Source: JAXGMV01 sp040768445
GTDB taxonomy: Bacteria; Chloroflexota; Anaerolineae; Anaerolineales; Anaerolineaceae
Assembly (NCBI GenBank): GCA_040768445.1
Contig: JAXGMV010000001.1
Coordinates: forward strand, 558,001-622,000
Reading direction: 5' to 3'
DNA: 64,000 bases
Of this stretch, positions 1-8,102 are shown in pieces (the stretch's first letter is position 1; each line of letters opens with the position of its first letter). A program made the position numbers and the translations under genes. The notes beneath the pieces were generated by a model that worked only from the letters and a program-made list of their open reading frames with translations, made no database searches and was not told where the DNA came from.

Positions 1-541
1 AACCAGTCATTTATTTTCCCGTGTTGTTTCTGCCTCTTTCTATTAATATTTGGAGAGAAATATCACTTTAAATTGGTTATCTCTATTCAATTGCCAAATA
101 CAACGACTTGACTATACTGTTAAGTATATGAGGGTATATAATTAATTCAATTTACTATGCTCATCACCGCACACGGAAACCGCGAATCGATGGATCAAAG
201 AGCAACCCACTCCAAATCACGATATTTATTAGTAATAAATCAGCCGCCAATAATAGTTTAATTTACGGATACTTTTATTCTCAGAACTCCTTTTACCAGT
301 TGAAATAATTTTTAATGTTTGAATGATCAGTTTGACAGGAATTGTAGTAGTGAATTTTTTCACAATTCAGTTCATAGGTCTTTACAAACGATTTACCTGC
401 AGAATAATAAGCCGTTGGATTGTGTAACACACGCGCAGATTATTCAACTGGACGATAGAAATTTCAGGAAAGGAGGAGAAACCATCGAAGTTCTGTAATG
501 CAGTGTAAGTGTATTGTTTTCAACAAAAATAGGAGGATTTA
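1..541. other. gene-free AT-rich leader region before the ABC operon
   Basis: No convincing coding region or RNA gene is visible in this stretch. A possible promoter for the downstream transport genes is TTTACA at 381-386, a 17-base spacer and ATAATA at 404-409, which would give a leader of about 125 bases. An AGGAGG-like purine run near 471-478 has no good start codon behind it. The functional ribosome binding site is AGGAGG at 531-536, five bases before the ATG at 542. The region is clearly more AT-rich than the genes that follow. Confidence 0.35.
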
Positions 542-2278
542 ATGAAACTATTCAGGCTGTTTATTATTGTACTGCTCGCTTTTTCTGTGTTGGCATCCTG
601 CACGCCGGCATCAGAAATCCCCGGAGCTGAAGTACCAGGTACCGAAGCACCTGCTGCTGAAGCGCCTGCCGCGACCGAAGCCCCTGCAGCTGAAGCACCT
701 GCAGATCCCAATGCCGAAAAATACGGCGGCACGCTCACCTTTGGTATTGAGACAGAGCCCCCAGGTTTCAACCCCATCCAGCATGACAGCTGGTATGAAA
801 TCTGGATTTATGCCACATCCAACGAACCACTGACACATGGCGGTGAAAACTTTGGTACCGAGTGGCGTCCCATCCTGGCTGAATCCTGGGAAACCAGCGA
901 AGACGGCAAGGTATGGACCATCCACCTGCGCGAAGGTGTCACCTGGCAGGACGGCAAACCCTTTACAGCCGATGATGTGCTGTACTGGGCAGAAGCCATT
1001 ACCCACCCCGACACCGTTGACACCGAGTGGTGCCGCTCTCGCTTCATGTCTGGCGAAACACCCTTCGTTTGGGAAAAAATTGATGACTTCACTGTCACCG
1101 TCACAACCGCAGACCCAGTCCCGAACCTGATGGCAGACATCTGCGTGCCGCTCATCCCCAAGCACTACTTCGTGGACAACAACATCTCCTTCGCTGACAT
1201 GGACAAATCAGCTTTCAATACCACTGACGAACTGCTCGGTACCGGACCATTCCGCATCACCGAGTACCGCCGTGGCGAAGCTGTCATCATGTCGAAGTAC
1301 AAGGATTACTGGGGCGGCGAACCCTATCTTGACCAGATCGTTTACCGCATCGTGCCTGATCGACAGTCCCTGATCACAGCTGCAATGACTGGCGAAGTGG
1401 ACTATGTTACCCTAGATCCGCCCGAAGTTGAGCAGGTCAAGGATTCAGAGAACCTGACAATTTACGAGTTCGAAGGCGATAATTCCTGGCACTTCCGCCT
1501 CAACACCATGAAACCCCACCTGGCCGACAAACGCACCCGCCAGGCGCTGATGTACGCACTCGACCGCCAGGCCTTTGTCGATTCCATCCTGCTCGGCTAC
1601 GGCCGCGTTTCAGACACCATCTTCTCGCCCTATGTCACCGCCTACAAACCACTGGATGATGTCCGTAACTATGACCCAGAGAAGGCGAAAGCGCTGCTGG
1701 CTGAAGTTGGTTGGGTGCCCGGGTCTGATGGCATTCTGGTGGCAGAAAATGTTGAAGGTGTTGAAAAAGGCACCAGGTTCGTCATGCAGCTTGAAGTCTA
1801 CTCTGCCTCAAAGATGCAGCCCTCACTGCTGGCACAGTCCTACTGGACAGCCATCGGCATCGATGCCCAGCTGCGCCAGCGCGACAGCAACGTCTTCACC
1901 GATGCAAACTACGGTGTACCGGCAGCAGAGAGAGACTTCGATGCCTTCTGGACGATGATCGGTTCCGCCGGCCCCAATGGCGTCTCCTATAACTGGCTGA
2001 TCGCCGCCATGACCGTGGACGATGCCATCACCGGCTACAGCAAACAGGAGGTTCTTGACCTGTTCGCAAAAGCCAAGTCTGCCAAAGAACCGGCTGACCG
2101 CGATGCCTACCTGACCGATGCTGTCAAGATCGCCTGGGAAGATACCCCTGTTATCTCGGTGTTCTATTCAGACAATATCTACGCTGTCAATAAGCGCGTG
2201 CACTTTGAAGAAGCCCCCATTGACCCGACCATGTGGGTGCAGTTCCCCGATTTCAGCAAAATCTGGGTTGAAAAATAG
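542..2278 (+). CDS. ABC transporter substrate-binding lipoprotein, oligopeptide/dipeptide type (SBP family 5)
   Basis: Extracellular solute receptor for an oligopeptide-type importer, 578 residues. An N-terminal signal ends in the lipobox LASC, so Cys20 should be lipidated and anchor the protein to the membrane. Residues about 21-60 form a low-complexity Pro/Ala/Glu linker. The SBP_bac_5 fold follows, with recognisable stretches such as ESWETSEDGKVWTIHLREGV and a GTGPFRI motif. AGGAGG at 531-536 fixes the start. Two permease genes follow on the same strand, with a strong stem-loop in between that probably keeps receptor mRNA more abundant. The substrate cannot be told from sequence; family 5 members bind peptides, nickel or oligosaccharides. 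Confidence 0.93.
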   Translation: MKLFRLFIIVLLAFSVLASCTPASEIPGAEVPGTEAPAAEAPAATEAPAAEAPADPNAEKYGGTLTFGIETEPPGFNPIQHDSWYEIWIYATSNEPLTHGGENFGTEWRPILAESWETSEDGKVWTIHLREGVTWQDGKPFTADDVLYWAEAITHPDTVDTEWCRSRFMSGETPFVWEKIDDFTVTVTTADPVPNLMADICVPLIPKHYFVDNNISFADMDKSAFNTTDELLGTGPFRITEYRRGEAVIMSKYKDYWGGEPYLDQIVYRIVPDRQSLITAAMTGEVDYVTLDPPEVEQVKDSENLTIYEFEGDNSWHFRLNTMKPHLADKRTRQALMYALDRQAFVDSILLGYGRVSDTIFSPYVTAYKPLDDVRNYDPEKAKALLAEVGWVPGSDGILVAENVEGVEKGTRFVMQLEVYSASKMQPSLLAQSYWTAIGIDAQLRQRDSNVFTDANYGVPAAERDFDAFWTMIGSAGPNGVSYNWLIAAMTVDDAITGYSKQEVLDLFAKAKSAKEPADRDAYLTDAVKIAWEDTPVISVFYSDNIYAVNKRVHFEEAPIDPTMWVQFPDFSKIWVEK

Positions 2279-2302
2279 TCTTTACTGATACTGCTTTGAT
2301 GA

Positions 2303-2327
2303 GGGGGGAGGACCAAATCCTCCCCCC
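2303..2327 (+). terminator. stem-loop between receptor and permease genes
   Basis: Perfect ten-base stem GGGGGGAGGA / TCCTCCCCCC with a five-base loop and no T-run behind it. It lies between the binding-protein gene and the first permease. It is more likely an mRNA-stabilising or attenuating hairpin than a full terminator, because the permeases have no obvious promoter of their own. Confidence 0.6.
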
Positions 2328-2350
2328 TGAACAGTAAGGCAAGGAGAATT

Positions 2351-3322
2351 ATGATTCGTTACTTAATCCGCCGTCTCTTGCAGATGATCCCGCTCTTATT
2401 CGTCATCTCATTAATCTCTTTTATGATTGCCGCCTTTGCACCCGGCGACCCGGTTTACCAGTATGTCAACCCGACCAAGAAACCTCCCACGCAGGAAGAA
2501 CTGGACATCATCCGTCATCGCTACGGATTGGACCGCCCGGTTCATGTACGTTATTTATTCTGGCTGCGTGATATCTTTAAAGGTGACTGGGGATTTTCAA
2601 CCCGCTCGAAAACAGCGGTAACCACTGAAGTCCTCTCGCGGCTCCCCAATACCATCCTTCTCAGCGGCGTTTCGCTGCTTTTCGCCATTGTGGTAGCAAT
2701 ACCGCTTGGGGTGCTTTCCGCTGTAAAGCGGTATTCTATCTTGGATTATATAACCACTTTTATTGCTTTTGTCGGTATCTCTGTGCCCAGCTTCTGGTTT
2801 GCACTGCTCATTGTTGCGGTCTTTGCCAATAAACTTGGGTGGTTTCCCAGCGTCGGCATGAGCAGTGCCGGCGCCAACCTGACCGGTATGGCTAAATTTT
2901 TCGATGTTGCCAACCACCTCGTTCTGCCGGTTGCCGCCCTGTCATTCTCAGAGCTGGCATACTGGATTCGCTATCAACGCGCTTCCCTTTTGGAGAACCT
3001 GAACCAGGATTTTGTTCGGACGGCCCGTGCCAAAGGCTTGAAGGAAAATACGGTCATCTGGCGGCATGCCTTCCGCAACTCGCTGGTCACCACGGTCACC
3101 CTGATTGGCCTGTCGCTGCCCTGGCTGGTCAATGGCTCCTACATCACTGAAAGCATCTTTGGCTGGCCGGGTATGGGAAGGCTCGGCATTACCTCCATCA
3201 TGTCGCGCGATTATCCGGTTGTCATGGCGGTCACCATGCTTTCAGCCCTGTTAGTTATTTCAGGCAACCTGCTGTCTGACATCATGTATGCCATTGTTGA
3301 CCCCCGTACCAGGTTTGATTAG
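2351..3322 (+). CDS. ABC transporter permease, DppB/OppB type
   Basis: Inner-membrane channel subunit of the oligopeptide-type importer, 323 residues. The first transmembrane helix is at about 9-30, followed by the DppB-type segment with PGDPV. The BPD_transp_1 domain (about 100-320) has five more helices. The cytoplasmic EAA loop reads RTARAKGLKENTVIWRHAFR and is the contact site for an ATPase. AAGGAG lies just before the ATG. It is 18 bases from the second permease, so the two are co-transcribed. No ATPase gene is adjacent, so the energising subunits must be encoded elsewhere. Confidence 0.93.
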   Translation: MIRYLIRRLLQMIPLLFVISLISFMIAAFAPGDPVYQYVNPTKKPPTQEELDIIRHRYGLDRPVHVRYLFWLRDIFKGDWGFSTRSKTAVTTEVLSRLPNTILLSGVSLLFAIVVAIPLGVLSAVKRYSILDYITTFIAFVGISVPSFWFALLIVAVFANKLGWFPSVGMSSAGANLTGMAKFFDVANHLVLPVAALSFSELAYWIRYQRASLLENLNQDFVRTARAKGLKENTVIWRHAFRNSLVTTVTLIGLSLPWLVNGSYITESIFGWPGMGRLGITSIMSRDYPVVMAVTMLSALLVISGNLLSDIMYAIVDPRTRFD

Positions 3323-3339
3323 GAAACTCAGGTGAAGCC

Positions 3340-4239
3340 ATGACAGAACTTAAACTCGATGAACCCTTAAAGTCAAAATATCCCAAAACACAACTCGGAA
3401 TCACCTGGTACATGTTCAGGCGGCACAAATTGGCGGTCTTCAGCCTGGGGATGCTACTCTTCCTTTTCCTGGCTGCCATCTTCGCCGAACAACTGATGCC
3501 TTATGATCCCATCAAGCTGGACCCCGTTTACGCCAAGGGACGTCCTCAGCCGCCAACTAATGAGCACTGGTTCGGCACCGACGACCTTGGTCGTGACCTG
3601 TTCTCGCGTGCGCTCAGCGGCGCGAGGGTGTCGCTGGCAGTCGGTTTCATCTCAGTGGGTATCTCTACCCTTATTGGCCTGGTAATCGGCTCGATGGCCG
3701 GCTTTGTAGGAGGCTGGGTGGATAATATCCTGATGCGACTGGCGGATATCTTTCTCTCCCTGCCAACCTTCTACCTGATCATCACCGTCAACTCGATGTT
3801 TAAACCGAGCATTTTCAACGTGATGATCGTTATCGGTATCTTCGGTTGGATGGGTGTCTCCCGCCTGCTGCGCGGTGAGTTCCTGCACCTTAAAAATACA
3901 GAATTCATCACTGCTGCCCGGGCAATCGGCGTGCCAAACATGCGCATGATTCTCAAGCACCTCATCCCCAACTCCATCGCCCCGGTGATCGTCAATGCTA
4001 CCATGGGTATCCCCTCAGCAATCCTGCTGGAATCTGCACTGAGCTTCCTCGGCCTCGGTATCCAGCCGCCGGCTGCTTCCTGGGGATCCATGCTGCAGGA
4101 CGCCAAGACCTGGCTGCACTTCGCCTGGTGGATGTGGGTTATCCCCGGCTTGCTGATCTCAATCACTGTGATCGCCTTCAACTTTGTCGGCGATGGTTTG
4201 CGCGATGCGCTGGACCCGCTCGAGCGCGGTCGCGGATAA
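3340..4239 (+). CDS. ABC transporter permease, DppC/OppC type
   Basis: Second channel subunit of the same importer, 299 residues. The OppC N-terminal segment holds the first helix (about 30-52), followed by the DppC-family stretch EHWFGTDDLGRDLFSRAL. The permease domain carries the EAA loop AARAIGVPNMRMILKHLIPN, which docks on an ATP-binding subunit. The closing segment, GDGLRDALDP, is the standard end of the family. It is the last gene of the run: the following genes are on the opposite strand and a hairpin separates them. Neither DppD nor DppF follows, which is the usual continuation. Confidence 0.93.
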   Translation: MTELKLDEPLKSKYPKTQLGITWYMFRRHKLAVFSLGMLLFLFLAAIFAEQLMPYDPIKLDPVYAKGRPQPPTNEHWFGTDDLGRDLFSRALSGARVSLAVGFISVGISTLIGLVIGSMAGFVGGWVDNILMRLADIFLSLPTFYLIITVNSMFKPSIFNVMIVIGIFGWMGVSRLLRGEFLHLKNTEFITAARAIGVPNMRMILKHLIPNSIAPVIVNATMGIPSAILLESALSFLGLGIQPPAASWGSMLQDAKTWLHFAWWMWVIPGLLISITVIAFNFVGDGLRDALDPLERGRG

Positions 4240-4254
4240 ACTTCTTAAAACACA

Positions 4255-4290
4255 AAAAACCGCCGCATCTCAACTTGAGATACGGCGGTT
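4255..4290 (-). terminator. intrinsic terminator, mainly for the minus-strand lipoprotein gene
   Basis: Long stem formed by AACCGCCG-ATCTCAA pairing with TTGAGAT-CGGCGGTT (one mismatch, very small loop). Read on the minus strand it is followed by TTTTTTGTGTTTT, a classic termination signal. Read on the plus strand the T-run is poorer, but it may also stop the permease transcript. Confidence 0.8.
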
Positions 4291-4309
4291 ACATTTTAAA
4301 TTATCTACT

Positions 4310-4648
4310 TCAGGGCACAATACCGCTTAGCGGCACTGAGGATGCAGTTGGTGTGGGTTCACCTTCTTCCAACGCCGGCGGGGTTGATTCTGATCCTGGC
4401 GGTATCAACTCACCCCCATCCAAAGGTAGGGGCGGGCAGTCAATATCCAGGCGCGGCTGTGCGGTAAGGTAAGCCTGCAGGTAATTCAGCCGGCGCTGGC
4501 TGTCATCCATCTGCGTCTGCATGGCTGAGACAGTTTTCTCCAGCTCAAGCCGTGAAACGCCCCCCAGGTTGATACAGGACATAAAAAGCAAGGATATCAA
4601 CAGCAACCCTGCCAGCATAATGGTTTTATTCAGCCTCATTTTCGCCAT
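4310..4648 (-). CDS. small lipoprotein of unknown function
   Basis: I do not recognise a family. The start at 4648 was chosen because GAGGA lies seven bases upstream; an ATG 21 bases earlier is possible. The 112-residue product has a basic n-region and a hydrophobic helix ending in FMSC, a plausible though non-ideal lipobox. A heptad-like helical segment (LELEKTVSAMQTQMDDSQRR) follows, then a short Pro/Glu/Ser/Thr-rich tail. There is no globular domain. The layout of lipid anchor, short helix and low-complexity tail matches the N-terminal half of the neighbouring Ig-domain lipoproteins, so it may be a reduced relative. It lies 40 bases downstream of another lipoprotein gene. Confidence 0.7.
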   Translation of the reverse strand: MAKMRLNKTIMLAGLLLISLLFMSCINLGGVSRLELEKTVSAMQTQMDDSQRRLNYLQAYLTAQPRLDIDCPPLPLDGGELIPPGSESTPPALEEGEPTPTASSVPLSGIVP

Positions 4649-4688
4649 TTTATCTTCCTCATTGCTCATCCGCCAGGTAAGTTATATT

Positions 4689-5429
4689 TCACGGCGCTTT
4701 TGGCAGTGGTATCTTGTTTCCACCAAGGTCATCACCCGGGTTAAAAGCATCCAGTTTCCATGTACCCATCTCATCTACTACCATTGCAACAATCACTTCA
4801 CCGCTCTGCGGCAAGCTGCAGCCAGTACACGTACCGGTGATAGTGAAAATCACCCGCCATTCAACACCACCAGACTGCCCCTTTTGGGCTTTTTCAACCT
4901 GCGTGACCTCGCATTCAGTTTGCCAGCGCTGAACCCGGTAAACCAGGTTCCACTGGTTCCAGCCGGTCAGTGTACGCAGATTCCGGCAGCCTTCAATTGT
5001 GCTCAAGTCGCACAATTTTACTGCCCAGGCTTCAAATCCTTCCAGGTAATTGACGGTATAAAAGGCTTCAACTGCCGCCGATGCTGCCACTTCGGGTGTT
5101 ATTTCAACGGTATGTTGTTCTTGTGGGACAGCTGTTGGTCCCGCCTCCCCCGGCAGGTCCTCAGGCAGAGCTGTGGCGAATGGTCTGGCTGGCGTTAGCG
5201 TGGGGGTAATGAACAGCTCATCCGGATAACCGGCTGTTGCCAGGCGTTGTTCAGCCACAATGGCAGTTGCCAGGCTGTACAGTTGGATGTCCATTGCATT
5301 CATATGGCTTTGCATTGCCGGCAGCGTCAATTCCAGCTGTGGTTGATCGCTGGTTGTGGATGAAGTACAACCAGCTGCGGCCAACAGCATTACACAGAAC
5401 ATGAGCCAAAATAATCTGCCAGTTTTCAT
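4689..5429 (-). CDS. lipoprotein of unknown function with a C-terminal alpha+beta domain
   Basis: 246 residues. The signal peptide ends in AAGC, making Cys21 the probable lipidation site. Next come a Ser/Thr-rich spacer, a predicted helix (LELTLPAMQSHMNAMDIQLY), a Pro/Thr linker, and a globular part from about residue 110. The globular part ends in alternating strands with a conserved-looking TWKLDAFNPGDD close, reminiscent of NTF2/SnoaL-like folds; that resemblance is only an impression. Four Cys in the globular part (CDL, GCR, ECE, CTGC) could form disulfides outside the cell. It probably shares a transcript with the small lipoprotein gene downstream. Confidence 0.75.
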   Translation of the reverse strand: MKTGRLFWLMFCVMLLAAAGCTSSTTSDQPQLELTLPAMQSHMNAMDIQLYSLATAIVAEQRLATAGYPDELFITPTLTPARPFATALPEDLPGEAGPTAVPQEQHTVEITPEVAASAAVEAFYTVNYLEGFEAWAVKLCDLSTIEGCRNLRTLTGWNQWNLVYRVQRWQTECEVTQVEKAQKGQSGGVEWRVIFTITGTCTGCSLPQSGEVIVAMVVDEMGTWKLDAFNPGDDLGGNKIPLPKAP

Positions 5430-5457
5430 GGTTTACCGGGTTTTTCTTAACAATATA

Positions 5458-5489
5458 CTGCCCTCCTCATTATACATGCAGGAGGGCAG
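5458..5489 (-). terminator. hairpin behind the repeat-protein gene
   Basis: Perfect ten-base stem CTGCCCTCCT / AGGAGGGCAG around a twelve-base loop, 33 bases beyond the stop codon of the repeat protein. The T-content after it on the minus strand is modest (TATATTGTT), so termination may be partial and allow read-through into the two lipoprotein genes. Confidence 0.55.
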
Positions 5490-5521
5490 TGTTTAGGATT
5501 TTGATTTTTGGCGGCTAATTA

Positions 5522-6862
5522 TTAATTGTTCCAGAACCAGTTATAGCTGAAATAATAGCCGTCTGCCGTCTCCAGTCGAATAGCAATCCTGGTGTGCCCA
5601 AGCAAGCTGGCTGGGATTGGGTAGGTAGCGGTGAATGAACCGCCTGCGCCGGAGTCCTGTACCTGGACAAATGTGCCGCCAATGCCCTGTGTACCGTACG
5701 GTCCCATGTAGACATTGAATGACTTACCGGCAGGGTAATTCCAGGTTTGAAGGGTGACTGAATTGTCCTTCACCACGCTCAAGATGGTAACGGTGGGGAT
5801 GGGCTCAAGCGGTACTGGTGGGACAACAGGCGCTGGAGCAGTGTTGTTGTAGAACCAGTTGTAGGCGTAATAGTAGCCGGTTGGGCTGTCCATGCGGATG
5901 GCAATCTGGTAACTGCCTTTGAGGGCATCCGGGATGGGGAAGGTGGCTTCAAAAGCACCGCCTGCGCCGGAATCAACGGTGCCTACTACGGTGCCGCCAA
6001 CAGCCTTGGTGCCGTAAGCACCCATGCGCACGGTGAATGTCAGTCCGGCCGGGAAGTTACTGGTCAGAATGGTTACATTATCATCTGCTACCACCGACTT
6101 GATTGAGAAGGTTGGTATTCCGGTATAACCAGGCACTGCAGGGTCAACATTGTAGAACCAGTTGTAGGCCATATACACACCGGATGAGCTGTCCATGCGA
6201 ATAGCAATCTTCTCTTTAGTCTTCAGCGCATCGGGGATGGCGAAGGTGGCTTCAAACGCGCCGCCCGCACCGGAGTTCAAAGTGCCCACAATAATGCCGC
6301 CGATTGCCTCGGTACCATATTCACCCATCCTGACAGTGAAGTCCTGGCTGGCAGGGAAGTTGCTGGTCAGCACAGTTACCGATGTATCCTCTACAACACT
6401 CTTGATCCCAAAGGTAGGAATGCCGGTATAACCGGGTGTGGTGCCGGCAGAGGGATCGTTATAGAACCAGTTGTAGCTGTAATAGCCACCCGTGGTGCTG
6501 TCCATACGGATGGCAATAGCCGCCCGTCCTGCCAGGGCAGCCGGGATGTTGAAGGTAGCTTCAAACGATCCACCCGCGCCTGAATTGAACGAACCGACAA
6601 CAATGCCATCAATGCCCAGCGTGCCGTATTCACCCATGCGAACGGTGAACTCCTTGGCGGCCGGGAAGTTGTTGGCCAATATCGTAACGCTGACGTCTTT
6701 TACCACCGTTTTAATGGAAAAAGTCGGTACAGCAGCCTGAGCAGGTGCAGCAGCAGTCAGCAGCATTGCTGCAGCCAGGAAAACAATTAACGACCCACGG
6801 AAAAGCGGGCGCATTGTCCTACCCAGTTTTCTTACATATGAAAATACAGTTAAAGCAGCCAT
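5522..6862 (-). CDS. secreted protein made of four 90-residue repeats
   Basis: Function unknown. The ATG at 6862 was chosen because AGGAGG (6871-6876) sits eight bases upstream, giving 446 residues. A long signal sequence ends in APAQA. Four repeats of exactly 90 residues follow without internal gaps: 46-135, 149-238, 250-339 and 356-445. Each begins PTxxIxSVVxDxSVT, has a core MGxYGT then SGAGGxFxATxxIP, and closes with IAIRxxSxxGxYxxYNWFxN. Short Pro/Gly-rich linkers separate the units. The pattern suggests four beta-sandwich modules outside the cell. Repeat 4 is the most diverged. It heads a minus-strand group of lipoprotein genes. Confidence 0.85.
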   Translation of the reverse strand: MAALTVFSYVRKLGRTMRPLFRGSLIVFLAAAMLLTAAAPAQAAVPTFSIKTVVKDVSVTILANNFPAAKEFTVRMGEYGTLGIDGIVVGSFNSGAGGSFEATFNIPAALAGRAAIAIRMDSTTGGYYSYNWFYNDPSAGTTPGYTGIPTFGIKSVVEDTSVTVLTSNFPASQDFTVRMGEYGTEAIGGIIVGTLNSGAGGAFEATFAIPDALKTKEKIAIRMDSSSGVYMAYNWFYNVDPAVPGYTGIPTFSIKSVVADDNVTILTSNFPAGLTFTVRMGAYGTKAVGGTVVGTVDSGAGGAFEATFPIPDALKGSYQIAIRMDSPTGYYYAYNWFYNNTAPAPVVPPVPLEPIPTVTILSVVKDNSVTLQTWNYPAGKSFNVYMGPYGTQGIGGTFVQVQDSGAGGSFTATYPIPASLLGHTRIAIRLETADGYYFSYNWFWNN

Positions 6863-7001
6863 GAATCCAATCCTCCTATCATCTACACGAAAATGATCCA
6901 ATTAAGTATAACCAACACAATCAAAAAAGTAAACAAGGCACGTTTCATGCCAGAACAACCATTTTTTTAGGCAATTATTCATAATTGAAATTTTTAAAGG
7001 T

Positions 7002-7769
7002 CTAACGTACCACTATATTGACCCAGAAAGAGCCGCGTCCATCCTCCCCTGTGCCAAACACCTGCCCATCAGGGCTTAACATCTGCCAGTATCCGGTATA
7101 GATGCCTGGCTGTGAGGGTGCTGTAAATTCAGCAGATAACGCCATTTCACCTCCCGGAAGCACCACTGCTTTGATCTCCTGTGCTTCCAATCCGTTCATT
7201 TTTTCTCCGCCGATAAAGACAAGGCGGGTGTTGCTCTCCCAAGTGCAAAAACCTTCGTTCTTCAACTGCCAGGTTTTGACAAACCTTTCACCGGCTGAAA
7301 CCTCTGTACCATCAGGTACGGTCACATGCGTCACAACTTTCGCCCGGTAACACTGGGGTAAAACCTGTCCAGCACGTGAGCCAACTGGAGTGACATGCAC
7401 AACTGGAATACCGCTCTGTTCCTGTACTGTTTCGGTGGGTGCGGGGGCAGTTAGCTCGACAGTCTCAGTCTCTGTTGGTTCAGTCTCTGTTGGTTCAGTC
7501 TCCACTGCTTCTGTCTCAGCCAGCACGGTTTCCTGCGGCAGTGGTGTGACCAGCACTGTGATCGGTATGAAATTTCCAAACTGAGCTTCAGCTGTCTGTG
7601 TGACCGCCACGAGTTGGGTCAGCCGGTACTGCAGCGTTTGCAGTGCAGCTGCCTGGCTTTCAGGGTTGTTGCTCTGTAAGCCGCGCTCCCCCAAACTGCC
7701 TGAGCATCCACCCAGCATCAGTGCCACCAAGAGCATCACACTAAAAAACTTAGCTTTCACCGATCCCAT
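7002..7769 (-). CDS. lipoprotein with C-terminal NBR1-type Ig-like domain
   Basis: 255 residues from the ATG at 7769, which has GAGGA nine bases upstream (a GTG three bases earlier is possible). The signal ends in LGGC, so the N-terminal Cys is lipidated. A helical stretch (about 35-65, LQTLQYRLTQLVAVTQTAEA) leads into a Glu/Thr/Pro-rich linker with an ETEPT repeat. The last 115 residues form a domain I assign to the Ig-like domain of NBR1 (N_BRCA1_IG): CYRAKVVTHVTVPDGT, then FVKTWQLKNEGFCTW, then PGIYTGYWQM. The family role in bacteria is not established; surface binding is an inference. Confidence 0.85.
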   Translation of the reverse strand: MGSVKAKFFSVMLLVALMLGGCSGSLGERGLQSNNPESQAAALQTLQYRLTQLVAVTQTAEAQFGNFIPITVLVTPLPQETVLAETEAVETEPTETEPTETETVELTAPAPTETVQEQSGIPVVHVTPVGSRAGQVLPQCYRAKVVTHVTVPDGTEVSAGERFVKTWQLKNEGFCTWESNTRLVFIGGEKMNGLEAQEIKAVVLPGGEMALSAEFTAPSQPGIYTGYWQMLSPDGQVFGTGEDGRGSFWVNIVVR

Positions 7770-8102
7770 CACAAGTCCTCATCCAACTGCTGATCTTGCC
7801 CTGCCTGTCGCCTGGTATGTTTCTTTCTCCAGGTTTTGGTTCATTACAAAGAACACTGCAAGGTATGCCTATTGTTCCAAGTATCGTGCCAATATTGGCA
7901 GATTTTGGCAATTTTTACAGTATCAGCGGAAAAATGACAGAAATTAGGGGTGAATTAATCCTATATTTGATTATTAATGTGCTGTTTTACAACAGTATGA
8001 CTCATTTTTTCTATCAAAAGTTCCCAATAGAACAAAATGCCGCGGGGGGTTATCCGCGGCATTCCAATCATTACTGCATCTGTCAGCACCTTGGGGGGGA
8101 GG
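7770..8102. other. gene-free spacer between two lipoprotein genes
   Basis: 333 bases without a coding region I can support. It should hold the promoter of the lipoprotein gene to its left, but no clear -35/-10 pair is visible on the minus strand. The right-hand end carries the terminator of the next gene (8028-8063). The middle part is AT-rich. Confidence 0.4.
8028..8063 (-). terminator. intrinsic terminator of the second Ig-type lipoprotein gene
   Basis: Ten-base stem AATGCCGCGG / CCGCGGCATT read on the minus strand, followed by TTTTGTTCT. It lies 40 bases beyond the stop codon at 8103. Confidence 0.85.

Noticed and set aside
108..142. Promoter-like TTGACT and TATAAT near the left edge
   Set aside because: The boxes are 23 bases apart, too far for a sigma70 promoter, and no gene follows closely.
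7430..7520. Short direct repeats TCAGTCTCTGTTGGT considered as a CRISPR or regulatory array
   Set aside because: They are adjacent without spacers and encode the Glu/Thr/Pro linker of a lipoprotein; simple coding-repeat expansion explains them.
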